A stretch of 64,000 nt of DNA from Acidobacteriota bacterium (GCA_013289765.1 JABCZI010000001.1:124001-188000), one strand, 5' to 3'; shown: positions 17,742 to 25,656, numbered from the stretch's first letter. Program-made: numbers and translations. Notes: a model not told the origin generated them from the sequence alone.

Positions 17742-18494
17742 TCAGTCGCCCGCCGCAACCGCGACCCGGAGCCTGCCCGAATCCCGTTCCACCTGCTGCG
17801 CCACTACATTCATCTCTTTTTCGAGCGACGAAAAACGCTGCAGCACTTCGTGGATGCGAAGCGTCATGTTGCGAATGGTTTCGATCTGGGCGCGGGCTGG
17901 AGCTGAAAGGCTGCCGGGTTCGATCAGAAGCAGATCGGAATTGCCCAACAGCGAAGTGAGGGCGTTGTTCAGGCCATGGCGCATCTCAAGAATGTACCGG
18001 CCAAGCATGGCTTGCCGTTCGAGGGCGACACAAGTCTCTTCAGCGGCGCGGGCGCGGGCTTCGGCGCCGGCGCGCAACACAGCTTCGCTAGCCGCCAGAA
18101 TAAGGACATTCAGCCAGTTTCCTTCACAACAAAGCACTGAGGTGCGCGGCCATCGTTCCCGTACCAGTTGCGCCGTGGCCGCGTCGTGGCAGACGCAGAA
18201 CAGGGGTTGTTGAGTCGAGTGTAGAGGTTCGAGAACCAAAGACAACAGTTCGCGACGGAGCGGTCCAACAATGGCAACGGAGAAGTTATCGATACTTCGC
18301 GGCCAGAGATCTCCGCTCAGCAGCGTGAATGTGGGTACCTGGCGTTCCATCTGCCAGCGCGCGGTGACGCTGCGCGAGAAATCCACTTCGTCCGAGATAA
18401 CGAGTACGGTTGGATGATGCACTTGCAAATTTTCCTTTGCGTAGAGTCCCGCGGCCTTCGCGGGATTCACGGCCTTCTTGATGCGATTCTTCAT
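17742..18494 (-). CDS. Receiver-like / DHp-only protein without kinase ATPase domain
   Basis: A 250-residue protein from the ATG at 18494. The N-terminal part (PTVLVISDEVDFSRSVTARWQ) resembles the first strand and helix of a receiver domain, but the phosphorylation Asp is not evident. The C-terminal part contains an H-box-like motif, EMRHGLNNALTSLLGNSDLLL, followed by a second helix (RNMTLRIHEVLQRFSSLEKE). Together these resemble a dimerisation/His-phosphotransfer (DHp) helical hairpin. The protein stops there, so no ATP-binding domain follows. It could be a phosphotransfer or phosphatase partner, or a decayed kinase. A longer form from 18593 would overlap the upstream gene, but its extra residues look non-coding. 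Confidence 0.68.
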   Translation of the reverse strand: MKNRIKKAVNPAKAAGLYAKENLQVHHPTVLVISDEVDFSRSVTARWQMERQVPTFTLLSGDLWPRSIDNFSVAIVGPLRRELLSLVLEPLHSTQQPLFCVCHDAATAQLVRERWPRTSVLCCEGNWLNVLILAASEAVLRAGAEARARAAEETCVALERQAMLGRYILEMRHGLNNALTSLLGNSDLLLIEPGSLSAPARAQIETIRNMTLRIHEVLQRFSSLEKEMNVVAQQVERDSGRLRVAVAAGD

Positions 18495-18571
18495 TCCGTA
18501 CAGCTCGATCCGTACCGCTCGATTTCGATGACCCTTGATTCGATGACTCTTACTTCTTTGTCGCCAAGTGA

Positions 18572-19636
18572 TTAATCTGCATTCGGCTTCCATTCGGGCG
18601 CGGCTGTGGCGACTTCGAATTCCGCAGCGTTAGCGTTCGCAGCGGTAACTTTTACTTTGGGCGCGGAATCCACAGCACCGCCAGATGCAGATTGTCCCGC
18701 GGCTGCTGCGGATGCAGATGGTACGGCCGATTCATCGTTCTCGGAGCCCGAAGCATGGCCCAAGGCAGCCTCCACCGAAGCGCGCAGGTCCACCAGCATT
18801 CGCAACGGTTGGCCGGAAGAGTACTCAGCCTGGAACATAACTTTCCAGGATTGGCAAATCATGCGCAAGCGAAGGATTGGTTCCTGCGCGGAAAATTGTG
18901 CCCGCCGGCAATCGATGGTCTCGACTCCCTTTTCTTCCAACTTGGTCAGCCCCTCGAGAATTTGGTTGAGGTCGGCCAGCATCAGGCGGAAGAAGACCCG
19001 CCGCATGAGATATCCGAAGCGGGTAAAGGCAATGAGCGCAATGGGAAGGTAGAACAGATCGCCAGCCTGGGTTTTCGCCTTGCGTCCCTGCTCGAGCACG
19101 CCGCCATGCAGCAGTTCATTGAGTGAGCGGCAACGGCGCGCCGCATCCACCACGCGATCAAGAGCGTTCAACCATAGCGGCGATTTCAGCTCCGCCTTGC
19201 CGAGGACGGGTTCCAATCCTTGCGCCACATAAGCGATATCAACCGAGTTGTCGTCCAGATCGGTAGGCGCGCTCTGGCTGAAATACTGCACCAGCAGAAA
19301 ATCAATCTTGTCGCGCATCGCATCGGAGCGACTGGTCTTAGCCAGGAAGTGCTGAATCAGGGCGACCATACCGGCGGGATCGATTACCGAGGTGGTCTGC
19401 AGAAACTGGCGCAACTGGTGAACCTGCAGACGGTCATCCATGGCCTTCAACCACTGTTGAGCCTGCTCGACGGACTCACTGCCCGGCGTTTCTTCCGCAG
19501 CCTCGAGGGCGGGACAAGCGGGCAACTCGATAGAGAATTCACGTGCCAGTTCGGAGTAAATGGGATGCAGGCGGCGGGCACTCGACCACACAACCGCTAG
19601 ATCCGGGGCTGACGATTCAGGTTGCGAAGAAGTCAT
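18572..19636 (-). CDS. Conserved-looking helical protein of unknown function
   Basis: A 354-residue, mostly alpha-helical protein. I do not recognise a family. Features visible: a QQWLKAMDDRLQVHQLRQFL helix, a long central region (LALIAFTRFGYLMRRVFFRL-like; amphipathic rather than clearly transmembrane), and a low-complexity C-terminal tail of Ala, Ser, Glu and Lys from about residue 300. It overlaps the upstream PilZ-like gene by four bases and the downstream DHp gene region, so it belongs to the same operon. The sequence and context suggest a signalling scaffold, but this is speculation. Confidence 0.65.
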   Translation of the reverse strand: MTSSQPESSAPDLAVVWSSARRLHPIYSELAREFSIELPACPALEAAEETPGSESVEQAQQWLKAMDDRLQVHQLRQFLQTTSVIDPAGMVALIQHFLAKTSRSDAMRDKIDFLLVQYFSQSAPTDLDDNSVDIAYVAQGLEPVLGKAELKSPLWLNALDRVVDAARRCRSLNELLHGGVLEQGRKAKTQAGDLFYLPIALIAFTRFGYLMRRVFFRLMLADLNQILEGLTKLEEKGVETIDCRRAQFSAQEPILRLRMICQSWKVMFQAEYSSGQPLRMLVDLRASVEAALGHASGSENDESAVPSASAAAAGQSASGGAVDSAPKVKVTAANANAAEFEVATAAPEWKPNAD

Positions 19637-19989
19637 GTTTTTACGATCCAGTTGGGAACCGCATTTAAAAAGCGGGCTGCGACAATCGTGGTTCCGGGAT
19701 GATATTGAACCGCAACCACCGATGCTTCCGTATCGAGCGAGCCATCTGAGTTGCGCAAGCGAAGAACATCTGCGAACTCCAACGGCGTAGCGCAGGCAAA
19801 CAGAACTTCCCGGCTGGTTCCGAATTCGATGACGGTGCTTTCCTGAACTCCGGCGCCGCCGGGCAAGCTGCCCGTACGCGTGAGCTGAATGGGAATGCGA
19901 ACCGGGGTAGCCTCGGGAAAAAAGCGGGCCAGATCGGCAACCGTACTGGTTTGCGTCGCGCGCGATTGTGCGGTGGCTGGTTGCGCCAA
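19633..19989 (-). CDS. Small beta-rich protein, possibly PilZ-like
   Basis: A 118-residue protein whose second half (STVIEFGTSREVLFACATPL, then ADVLRLRNSDG, then ASVVAVQYHPGTTIVAARFL) has the strand order of a PilZ/YcgR-type barrel. The Arg-rich c-di-GMP motif (RxxxR) is absent, so ligand binding cannot be claimed. First gene of the operon that ends in the CheR-like methyltransferase; its stop overlaps the next start by four bases. Alternative: an unrelated small beta-barrel protein. Confidence 0.55.
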   Translation of the reverse strand: MAQPATAQSRATQTSTVADLARFFPEATPVRIPIQLTRTGSLPGGAGVQESTVIEFGTSREVLFACATPLEFADVLRLRNSDGSLDTEASVVAVQYHPGTTIVAARFLNAVPNWIVKT

Positions 19990-20039
19990 GCGATGGCCCT
20001 TTCCTTGGACTCTTTCAGTTTCAATTTAAGGTGCGGTTG

Positions 20040-20079
20040 GGCTCCCCCTCTTCCCGGTTAGGAAGAGCGTTGGGGAGCC
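20040..20079. other. Strong 15-bp hairpin in the 19990-20469 intergenic region
   Basis: GGCTCCCC (20040-20047) pairs with GGGGAGCC (20072-20079), and inside it CTCTTCC (20048-20054) pairs with GGAAGAG (20061-20067), with a CGGTTA loop and a four-base bulge. It lies between two divergent genes, 430 nt upstream of the FecR-type gene. No T-tract follows in either direction, so it is not a simple terminator. It may be a leader structure or an unlinked repeat. Confidence 0.55.
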
Positions 20080-20187
20080 AGAACACGCGGTTATGCAGTA
20101 AGCAGATGCACGACCGGTACCACTGTGCGGAACGGAAGGATTAGTACTCAGGAGCTCTATTTTTCAGTCACTTAGCTGCAATAGCCT

Positions 20188-20231
20188 GTCTCCCAAACGA
20201 CGCGCTGTTGCAGCGCGTCTCACCATGAGAC
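20188..20231 (+). other. Nested hairpin in the leader region of the FecR/DUF6600 gene
   Basis: Inner stem GACGCGCT/AGCGCGTC (20199-20206 with 20212-20219, loop GTTGC) sits within an outer stem GTCTC/GAGAC (20188-20192 with 20227-20231). The nested design and loop sizes are like a small structured RNA element. Whether it is transcribed with the downstream gene is unknown. Confidence 0.45.
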
Positions 20232-20330
20232 AAAATCTCACATGCGGAATCTCTCGAACCCCTGGCGTGTACAACCACTCTCCCAGGGAACTCGCATACT
20301 ACTTACGAAGGACGCCCGCAACGTCCTACC

Positions 20331-20360
20331 ATCGACTTACACGCAATCGACTTACGTGCA
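20331..20360 (+). repeat. Tandem 15-bp direct repeat
   Basis: ATCGACTTACACGCA is followed at once by ATCGACTTACGTGCA; 13 of 15 positions match and the two differences are adjacent (AC versus GT). A 15-bp period is about one and a half helical turns. It lies 110 nt upstream of the FecR/DUF6600 start, so it could be a regulator binding site. Confidence 0.55.
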
Positions 20361-20425
20361 ACGTAGACCACCTGTGTAGACGAGGAAACTAAGAAACGCA
20401 TCAAAGCCTGGAATAGAGTTCCGCG

Positions 20426-20446
20426 ATTTTCGGGTTTCGCGAAAAT
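20426..20446 (+). promoter_or_regulatory. Hairpin just upstream of the ribosome binding site of the FecR/DUF6600 gene
   Basis: ATTTTCG (20426-20432) and CGAAAAT (20440-20446) form a 7-bp stem with a 7-nt loop. The Shine-Dalgarno GAGGGA begins at 20454 and the ATG is at 20470. Its position would let it influence translation initiation, though no alternative pairing with the ribosome binding site was found. Confidence 0.4.
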
Positions 20447-20469
20447 AAAGCTTGAGGGAACAACAACTT

Positions 20470-22833
20470 ATGAAGAAGACAATGAAACAGTTTAGTTGGT
20501 GGAGCACCCTGTTCGCGCTCACTCTGGCGACTGTCCTTCTGACCCTACATGCAGCCGCCCAGGATAACTATCAACCACAGGACGATCCGCCGAGCCGCGT
20601 CGCTCGCCTCGGTTACATGGAAGGCTCGGTTTCATTCCAGCCCGCTGGCGAAAACGATTGGGTCGGTGCGGTCGACAACCGCCCTATGACGACCGGCGAC
20701 AAGCTTTGGGCGGACAAAGATTCGCGCGCCGAACTTCAACTGGGATCAGCTGTCATCCGCCTCACCGAGAACACCGGGGTCTCTTTTCTGAATCTGGACG
20801 ACCACACCGTACAAGTTCAATTGAGTTCCGGCTCCATCAACATTCGAGTGCGGCGACTCGACCGCGATGATGTCCTCGAGATCGACACACCCAATCTTGC
20901 GTTTTCGCTCTACCAACCAGGAACTTATCGGCTGGAAGCCAGCGAAGACGGAACCTATTCCGTGGTCACCATTCGCGAAGGCGACGGCGAAGCGACCGGC
21001 AACGGACAGACTTATAGGATTCACGCAGGCCAAAGAGCTACCTTCAACGGAACTGAGTCTTTAAACGCCGACGTCGAACAGATTGGAGATCCCGACCAGT
21101 TCGACAATTGGGCCTACAACCGCGACAACCGTTACGAGCACTCGCGCTCGGCTCAATATGTTTCGAATGACATGGTCGGCTACGACGATCTGGACAACAA
21201 TGGCGACTGGCGCGACGATTCCAGCTACGGACACGTTTGGTTTCCTCACGTAGAAGTAGGCTGGGCGCCCTATCGCGAAGGTCATTGGGATTGGATCGAC
21301 CCCTGGGGATACACCTGGGTCGACGATTCATCCTGGGGCTATGCGCCATTTCATTACGGACGCTGGGTCAGCGTTGGCGATCGCTGGGGATGGGTAGCTG
21401 GCCCCCGCGAAGAACGCGCTGTTTACGCGCCGGCATTAGTAGTGTTTGTCGGAGGCGGCGGATTCGGCGGAAACGTTGGATGGTTCCCGCTCGGTCCGCG
21501 CGAAGTTTACGTGCCTTCTTATCCTGTCAGCCGCGAATACGTGAACCGCGTCAACATCAGCAACACCACGGTCAACACTACGACCATCACCAACGTCTAT
21601 AACACCACCGTCATTAACAAATCGACCACGAATGTCACCAACGTGACCTACGTGAACCGCAATGTACAAGGCGCAGTAACGGCAGTTCCGCAGGGTGCCT
21701 TCGCCAGCGCGCAACCTGTCGCCCGCTCTGCGGTAAAAATGGACGCACGCGCGATTGCATCTGCTCCGGTAACCCCTCGGGTCGCAGTAAACCCAACCCG
21801 CGAGAGCGTGCTCGGAGCGAGAGCTTCCACCGCCAACCATGTGACCGCTCCGCCGCCCGCAGTGATGAACCGGCAAGTAATCGCCAAGAAAGCTCCGCCC
21901 CCGCCGCCAGCCCCGTTCGCGGAGCGTCAGCAGGCGATGGCAGCGCATCCCGGGCAGCCTCTACCGAAGCGCGAGGTCGCAACCCTGCGCCCCGCCCCAG
22001 CCGCAGAAGCGCATCCCATGGTCAAGGTAGCGCCTCCGGGAAGACCTGCCACGCCGACTACTGGACATCCTAACAATCAGCCCAACAATCAGCCTGCAAT
22101 TCCAAATAATGCTGCGCGACCGGGACAACCCGCTCCTGGCGCTCCCGGAAATCAACCTTCGAATCGTCCGGGAAATCAGCCCGCGTCAAACGACCGCCCC
22201 GGTGCGGCCAATCAGCCGAACAACCGTCCCGGGCAACCCAACAATCAGCCGGGACAACCCAATCGTCCTCCAGAGTCGAGCCAACCTGCCTATCGCCCCG
22301 GACAGCCAAACACGGCTCAACCCAGCAATCGTCCTCCGGAAGCGAACCAACCGAATAACCGACCGGGACAACCGAACAACCGTCCCCCGGAAGCGAACCA
22401 ACCAAATAACCGGCCGGGACAACCGAGCAACCGTCCCCCCGAAGCGAATCAACCAAATAATCGGCCGCCGGAGAATCGTCCGCCAGCCGCGGAATCCAAC
22501 CGTCCTCAGCCGAGTCAGCCAAGCAATCGGCCGCCCGCGGCTGAGCCGAATTATCGTCCCGCGCAGCCGGAAAACAGGCCGCCTGCGGCTCAGCCCAACA
22601 AACGCCCGGAATCGGCTCCGCCCGAAAATAATCGGCCCGCACCCGCACCCACCAGGAACGAGCCTCCTCCGCGGCAGCAGGCGCCTCCGCCCAGTGAGCG
22701 TCCGCAACAACAACGCACGCCTCCTCCCGCAGCCGAGAGGCAGGCGCCGCCACCTCAACACCAGCAGTCGAAACCGCAACCACAACAACAAGAAGAGAAG
22801 AAGAAACAGGAACAGAAGCCACCAGGCATCTAG
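20470..22833 (+). CDS. Secreted FecR / DUF6600-type protein with long Pro-Asn-Gln tail
   Basis: A 787-residue exported protein. A signal peptide (MKKTMKQF then WSTLFALTLATVLLTLHAAA) is followed by a FecR-like domain (GYMEGSVSFQPAGENDW, TGDKLWADKDSRAELQLGSA, VRRLDRDDVLEIDTPNLAFS, IREGDGEATG). Next comes a Trp/Gly/Asp-rich region (about residues 245-345, VGWAPYREGHWDWIDPWGYT) matching the DUF6600 style, then an Asn/Thr-rich stretch (NISNTTVNTTTITNVYNTTV). From about 480 onward it is a disordered tail of repeated NQPNNRPGQPNNRPPEA-like units. It probably sits at the envelope and may bind glycan or surface structures; role unknown. The start at MKKTMKQ fits the GAGGGA site. Confidence 0.88.
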   Translation: MKKTMKQFSWWSTLFALTLATVLLTLHAAAQDNYQPQDDPPSRVARLGYMEGSVSFQPAGENDWVGAVDNRPMTTGDKLWADKDSRAELQLGSAVIRLTENTGVSFLNLDDHTVQVQLSSGSINIRVRRLDRDDVLEIDTPNLAFSLYQPGTYRLEASEDGTYSVVTIREGDGEATGNGQTYRIHAGQRATFNGTESLNADVEQIGDPDQFDNWAYNRDNRYEHSRSAQYVSNDMVGYDDLDNNGDWRDDSSYGHVWFPHVEVGWAPYREGHWDWIDPWGYTWVDDSSWGYAPFHYGRWVSVGDRWGWVAGPREERAVYAPALVVFVGGGGFGGNVGWFPLGPREVYVPSYPVSREYVNRVNISNTTVNTTTITNVYNTTVINKSTTNVTNVTYVNRNVQGAVTAVPQGAFASAQPVARSAVKMDARAIASAPVTPRVAVNPTRESVLGARASTANHVTAPPPAVMNRQVIAKKAPPPPPAPFAERQQAMAAHPGQPLPKREVATLRPAPAAEAHPMVKVAPPGRPATPTTGHPNNQPNNQPAIPNNAARPGQPAPGAPGNQPSNRPGNQPASNDRPGAANQPNNRPGQPNNQPGQPNRPPESSQPAYRPGQPNTAQPSNRPPEANQPNNRPGQPNNRPPEANQPNNRPGQPSNRPPEANQPNNRPPENRPPAAESNRPQPSQPSNRPPAAEPNYRPAQPENRPPAAQPNKRPESAPPENNRPAPAPTRNEPPPRQQAPPPSERPQQQRTPPPAAERQAPPPQHQQSKPQPQQQEEKKKQEQKPPGI

Positions 22834-22861
22834 AAGCAGAGAGTTCGCTTCAAGATCGTCC

Positions 22862-22893
22862 AGCACCCTGAGTTTTTCTCAGGGTGCTTTTTT
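22862..22893 (+). terminator. Rho-independent terminator of the FecR/DUF6600 gene
   Basis: Perfect stem GCACCCTGAG/CTCAGGGTGC (22863-22872 with 22878-22887) with a TTTTT loop, followed by TTTTTT. An extra A-T pair extends the stem to 11 bp. It begins 29 nt after the stop codon. Confidence 0.95.
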
Positions 22894-22919
22894 GTTCCTC
22901 GAAATCACTTGGCGGGATC

Positions 22920-23260
22920 TACAACGCCGGGTGCCCCATGTCTCGCGTCCTTCGCGAGACGCGGGATTCTACCGAGCCATCCCTCTTAATAGCCAAGATG
23001 CCCACGTGGGGACGGCCGCCCTCGGCTGCCCGTCGAGCGCAGCTCGATAGCCTTCCTCGTCACGCACGGCAAGATAAGCCACTACCAAATCGCTGATACA
23101 CAACCGCGGGTGCCCACGTCTCGCGTCCTTTGCGAGACGTTGGAGTCGTGGCCGACTCCAACTCTGTCATCCCGAGCGGAGCACGACGGGGAGCCCCGCG
23201 AGCCGTCGCGCGTAGTCGAGGCATCCTAACACTTGTCGAAGGGGCGGGAGTCGGGAATGC
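22920..23260. repeat. Cluster of short palindromic intergenic repeats
   Basis: No gene is supportable here. Two copies of a module start near 22930 and 23109 (GGTGCCC then CTCGCGTCCTT(C/T)GCGAGA, a hairpin). A double-hairpin element resembling 12427-12468 lies at about 23009-23059 (GGGACGGCCG with CGGCTGCCC, then CGAGC with GCTCG, ending TTCCTCG). A third module near 23165 (TGTCATCCCGAGCGGAGC and downstream GTAGTCGAGGCATCC) resembles widespread acidobacterial intergenic repeats. They look like passive dispersed elements. Confidence 0.6.
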
Positions 23261-23310
23261 AGGCGCAGGTTTGTTCGTCCATGTGGTGTCTTAACAAATC
23301 AAGTAGCGCC

Positions 23311-23352
23311 TGCGGCATCGCGGCCAACCCTTGCAAAAAACGCAAGGATGGG
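23311..23352 (-). repeat. Palindromic repeat at the left edge of the unknown gene pair
   Basis: Read on the minus strand it is GTGCCCCATCCTTGCG then TTTTTTGCAAGGGTTGGCCG; the arms CCTTGC and GCAAGG form a hairpin. The same unit in opposite orientation occurs at 25214-25250 (GGCCCATCCTTTGCG, TTTGCAAAGGGTGGG). A third, weaker copy lies at 25113-25150, and a degenerate copy on the minus strand at about 23375-23402. These copies bracket the two low-GC genes between them. Confidence 0.6.
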
Positions 23353-24205
23353 GCACTCTCTGTTGGAAATGGTGCACAAAGAAATCGCTAAAGGTGGGCC
23401 ACCCGCCAATACACCACCAGCCAATTCCCAAGGACAGCCTGTTCCTCAAGGGCCAACGAGCCCAATCTCTTCGCATCAAAATGGAATCGGAGAGAAAACC
23501 GATAGCCACCGCGAGAGCAAAGATAACCAAACCGTAAAGGAACTTGAAAATGACATTAAAACCGGAGAGTGGTGGCTTATACGAATCGGGGTCGCTGGCA
23601 TTGTAACGAACGCCGTCATCGCCTTGATCTACTTCGGTCAACTGAAAGAGATGCAGAAGGCTACGATTGCCTCGGAAAAAGCCGCTATTGCTGCCGCTAG
23701 TGCCGCCGATACCGCGAATCGAACGATGAAGCTCACTTATCAACCAAGGATAGTTATTGCTTCTCTTGGTCCAAATGTATCGACTCTTCCAAGTAAACCA
23801 GGATTGAATTTTCTTGACGATGAAGGGAAAATTCGCATGAATGCGGGTGTTTCCAACATTGGACCCGTCTCCGCCAAAAACGTTCGCTACTTCACGTTTT
23901 GGAGAATTATTGGAAAAAGGGAAAATGCGAAACAACTTCCTTACAGGGAAGCCAGGGAATCCTTTGGACACCTGAAAACGATTCTTCCCAAAATATCTGG
24001 TTACGACGCTAGCACCGCCTTTTTTACAGACAAACTCACTCCTCAACAAATTAAGCGCATCAAGTTGTCCAGCACATGGACTGAGTTTTCCGTACTTATC
24101 ACTTACGACGATGATTTTGGGGAAACACACGGCACGGAATATTGCGATATGTTCGTCATTGGAGGGGCACAAGATATTTGCCCATGGAGCATCAGAAGCG
24201 ACTAG
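23348..24205 (+). CDS. Single-span membrane protein of unknown function (first of a related pair)
   Basis: Up to 285 residues. Residues about 1-55 are low-complexity (GGPPANTPPANSQGQPVPQG). One membrane segment follows near 76-94 (IRIGVAGIVTNAVIALIYFG), then an Ala-rich juxtamembrane helix (LKEMQKATIASEKAAIAAAS). A beta-type C-terminal domain begins at LTYQPRIVIASLGPNV and includes NIGPVSAKNVRYFTF. The layout matches the next gene, so they are probably ancient paralogues. The start is uncertain because the first ATG lies inside a palindromic repeat; 23369 is an alternative. Base composition is visibly more AT-rich than the neighbours, suggesting transfer. The 603-residue ORF on the other strand is a shadow. 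Confidence 0.68.
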   Translation: MGHSLLEMVHKEIAKGGPPANTPPANSQGQPVPQGPTSPISSHQNGIGEKTDSHRESKDNQTVKELENDIKTGEWWLIRIGVAGIVTNAVIALIYFGQLKEMQKATIASEKAAIAAASAADTANRTMKLTYQPRIVIASLGPNVSTLPSKPGLNFLDDEGKIRMNAGVSNIGPVSAKNVRYFTFWRIIGKRENAKQLPYREARESFGHLKTILPKISGYDASTAFFTDKLTPQQIKRIKLSSTWTEFSVLITYDDDFGETHGTEYCDMFVIGGAQDICPWSIRSD

Positions 24206-24247
24206 TCCTGTCACGGTGCGATTAGATACTTGAGGCACAGTTTTACT

Positions 24248-25057
24248 ATGACCAACAATCAACCAATTCCACCCTCCCCACAGAGCGAGAGCAATGCCAA
24301 CAATGATGCAACACACCCAAACAGCGATGCCGTTCCTGAAGTGAAGATTCCACCATCCCACGCCGGCTATCGCGTAACCTGCGAAAAAAGGCGCGACAAA
24401 TGGGACGTTGCCAAGATTGTTGCAGAATTTATCGGCCTTGGTTTTCTGATCGCCTATACGCTCTATACTGCTGGAATTTACTGCGCCAACCGAAAAGCTG
24501 CCGAGGCCACCCAGAACACATTTCGAGAGATTCAGAAGCAAACTACCTTGATGAAGCAACAGTTGGTCGGCACCATGAGTGCCATCGTGATATTCCAAGA
24601 GCCTCGCATCACTAACGATCCCATGACGAACAAAGAAATCTTGGTTATGCAACTCTTGAATCGAGGGCACGTAGTATCGCCCGAGGCACATATTACAGTT
24701 GAGATCAGCACCGCATCTTTCCCGCAGTTGGTAACGCTCCACCCATCGCAAAGCTACACAATAACCGTGCCCCAATTCGGCGAAAGCGGATGGAGCAAAA
24801 ACTATCCCTTGCAAGATTTCACCCCGCAAGATACGCACTTCCCGAGCCAGCGAAAGGCTGTCACGGTTAGTGGGAAATTCGGATTCGATAATGGATTCGG
24901 AGATAAAATCCCCGAACAAGAATTTTGCTTTTCCTACATCGGTTCGTACAACACCAAGAACGAAGATGGAGGGAGTACCAGCGGCGGCGGCGGTTTCGTG
25001 CCTTGCGACGAATTTAGAGACAGAGTTTCCTACATCTCGACGCACCAACTGAAGTGA
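24248..25057 (+). CDS. Single-span membrane protein of unknown function (second of a related pair)
   Basis: A 269-residue protein from ATG 24248; the earlier TTG adds a poor leader. An N-terminal Asn/Pro/Ser-rich stretch (NNQPIPPSPQSESNANNDAT) precedes a membrane segment near residues 60-82 (IVAEFIGLGFLIAYTLYTAG). A helical linker follows (RKAAEATQNTFREIQKQTTL), then a beta-rich domain (MSAIVIFQEPRI, MQLLNRGHVVSPEAHITVEI, ITVPQFGESGW). Order and size match the preceding gene, and both beta domains open after an Ala/Thr/Gln linker. Only 42 bp separate the genes, so they are likely co-transcribed. No family recognised; ends near the second repeat copy. Confidence 0.7.
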   Translation: MTNNQPIPPSPQSESNANNDATHPNSDAVPEVKIPPSHAGYRVTCEKRRDKWDVAKIVAEFIGLGFLIAYTLYTAGIYCANRKAAEATQNTFREIQKQTTLMKQQLVGTMSAIVIFQEPRITNDPMTNKEILVMQLLNRGHVVSPEAHITVEISTASFPQLVTLHPSQSYTITVPQFGESGWSKNYPLQDFTPQDTHFPSQRKAVTVSGKFGFDNGFGDKIPEQEFCFSYIGSYNTKNEDGGSTSGGGGFVPCDEFRDRVSYISTHQLK

Positions 25058-25112
25058 CGTGGGGGCTGGCTCACCTTTGTTCCGAATTGTTCTTCGCATC
25101 ACTCACGAAAAA

Positions 25113-25250
25113 GGCTGCCCCGTCCTTACGAACTTGCAAGGGTGGGAACGCAAATCTATCCTTCACGCAGTCGGCGGTCCGATTCACTTGCAAGGAACAC
25201 GAGGCAACCGGCGGGTGGCCCATCCTTTGCGCCTTTTGCAAAGGGTGGGA
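25113..25250 (+). repeat. Palindromic repeats at the right edge of the unknown gene pair
   Basis: Two copies of the unit seen inverted at 23311-23352: a diverged one at about 25113-25150 (CCCCGTCCTTACG, CTTGCAAGGGTGGGAACG) and a better-preserved one at 25214-25250 whose arms CCCATCCTTTGC and GCAAAGGGTGGG pair with one mismatch. Together with the left copy they flank the gene pair in opposite orientations. Confidence 0.55.
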
Positions 25251-25259
25251 TGTACAAAT

Positions 25260-25656
25260 GCTCACGCCTTGAGATTTTGTTCCGGCGCTGCTCACTGAAT
25301 CAACCGCCGCAAATCCACAGCTTCTCTGTGACATCCAACCTTGTCCTCCACTTTATTCGCTGTCATCATTGGCCCGGCAAAGGGAGTACCGCAAGCCCGC
25401 ACATCGCGGGAGCCACCCAGAATAATCTGGGATATAACTCCTTTGTTTCACGGATTTTGACACCTCAGCTCTTTGACATGCGGATTTTGCAGGGAATTTC
25501 TTGCTAACGTCATGGTTCCAAGATGGGAGGGGATGGGGGGTATACCCCGATTCGATCTGAACCAAGCAAGGATGAAGGCCCACCGTCGCGGCCTCATCGA
25601 GATTTATTTCGATCAGAAATCCACAGATCGCGCGACGCAGCCAAATTCCAGCGCCT
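25260..25656. other. Intergenic region with hairpins, no gene seen
   Basis: About 400 bp downstream of the minus-strand sigma-54 activator. Two neighbouring hairpins occur: CCCGC/GCGGG (25396-25410) and CCCAGA/TCTGGG (25416-25431). They may end the minus-strand operon. A perfect 12-bp palindrome GGGGTATACCCC sits at 25537-25548. No convincing reading frame is present on either strand. Confidence 0.5.

Noticed and set aside
22150-22560. CRISPR-like periodicity in the Pro/Asn/Gln region
   Set aside because: Repeats are in-frame coding repeats without unique spacers.
22070-22822. Long overlapping ORFs in other frames of the Pro-rich tail (also 22109-23050 and 22186-22866)
   Set aside because: The repeated CCG/AAC codons keep several frames open; only the FecR frame has a signal peptide and domains.
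23291-25102. 603-residue ORF on the minus strand
   Set aside because: It spans the two plus-strand genes antisense; composition is irregular and it shows no family motifs, while the plus-strand frames have clear membrane-protein design.
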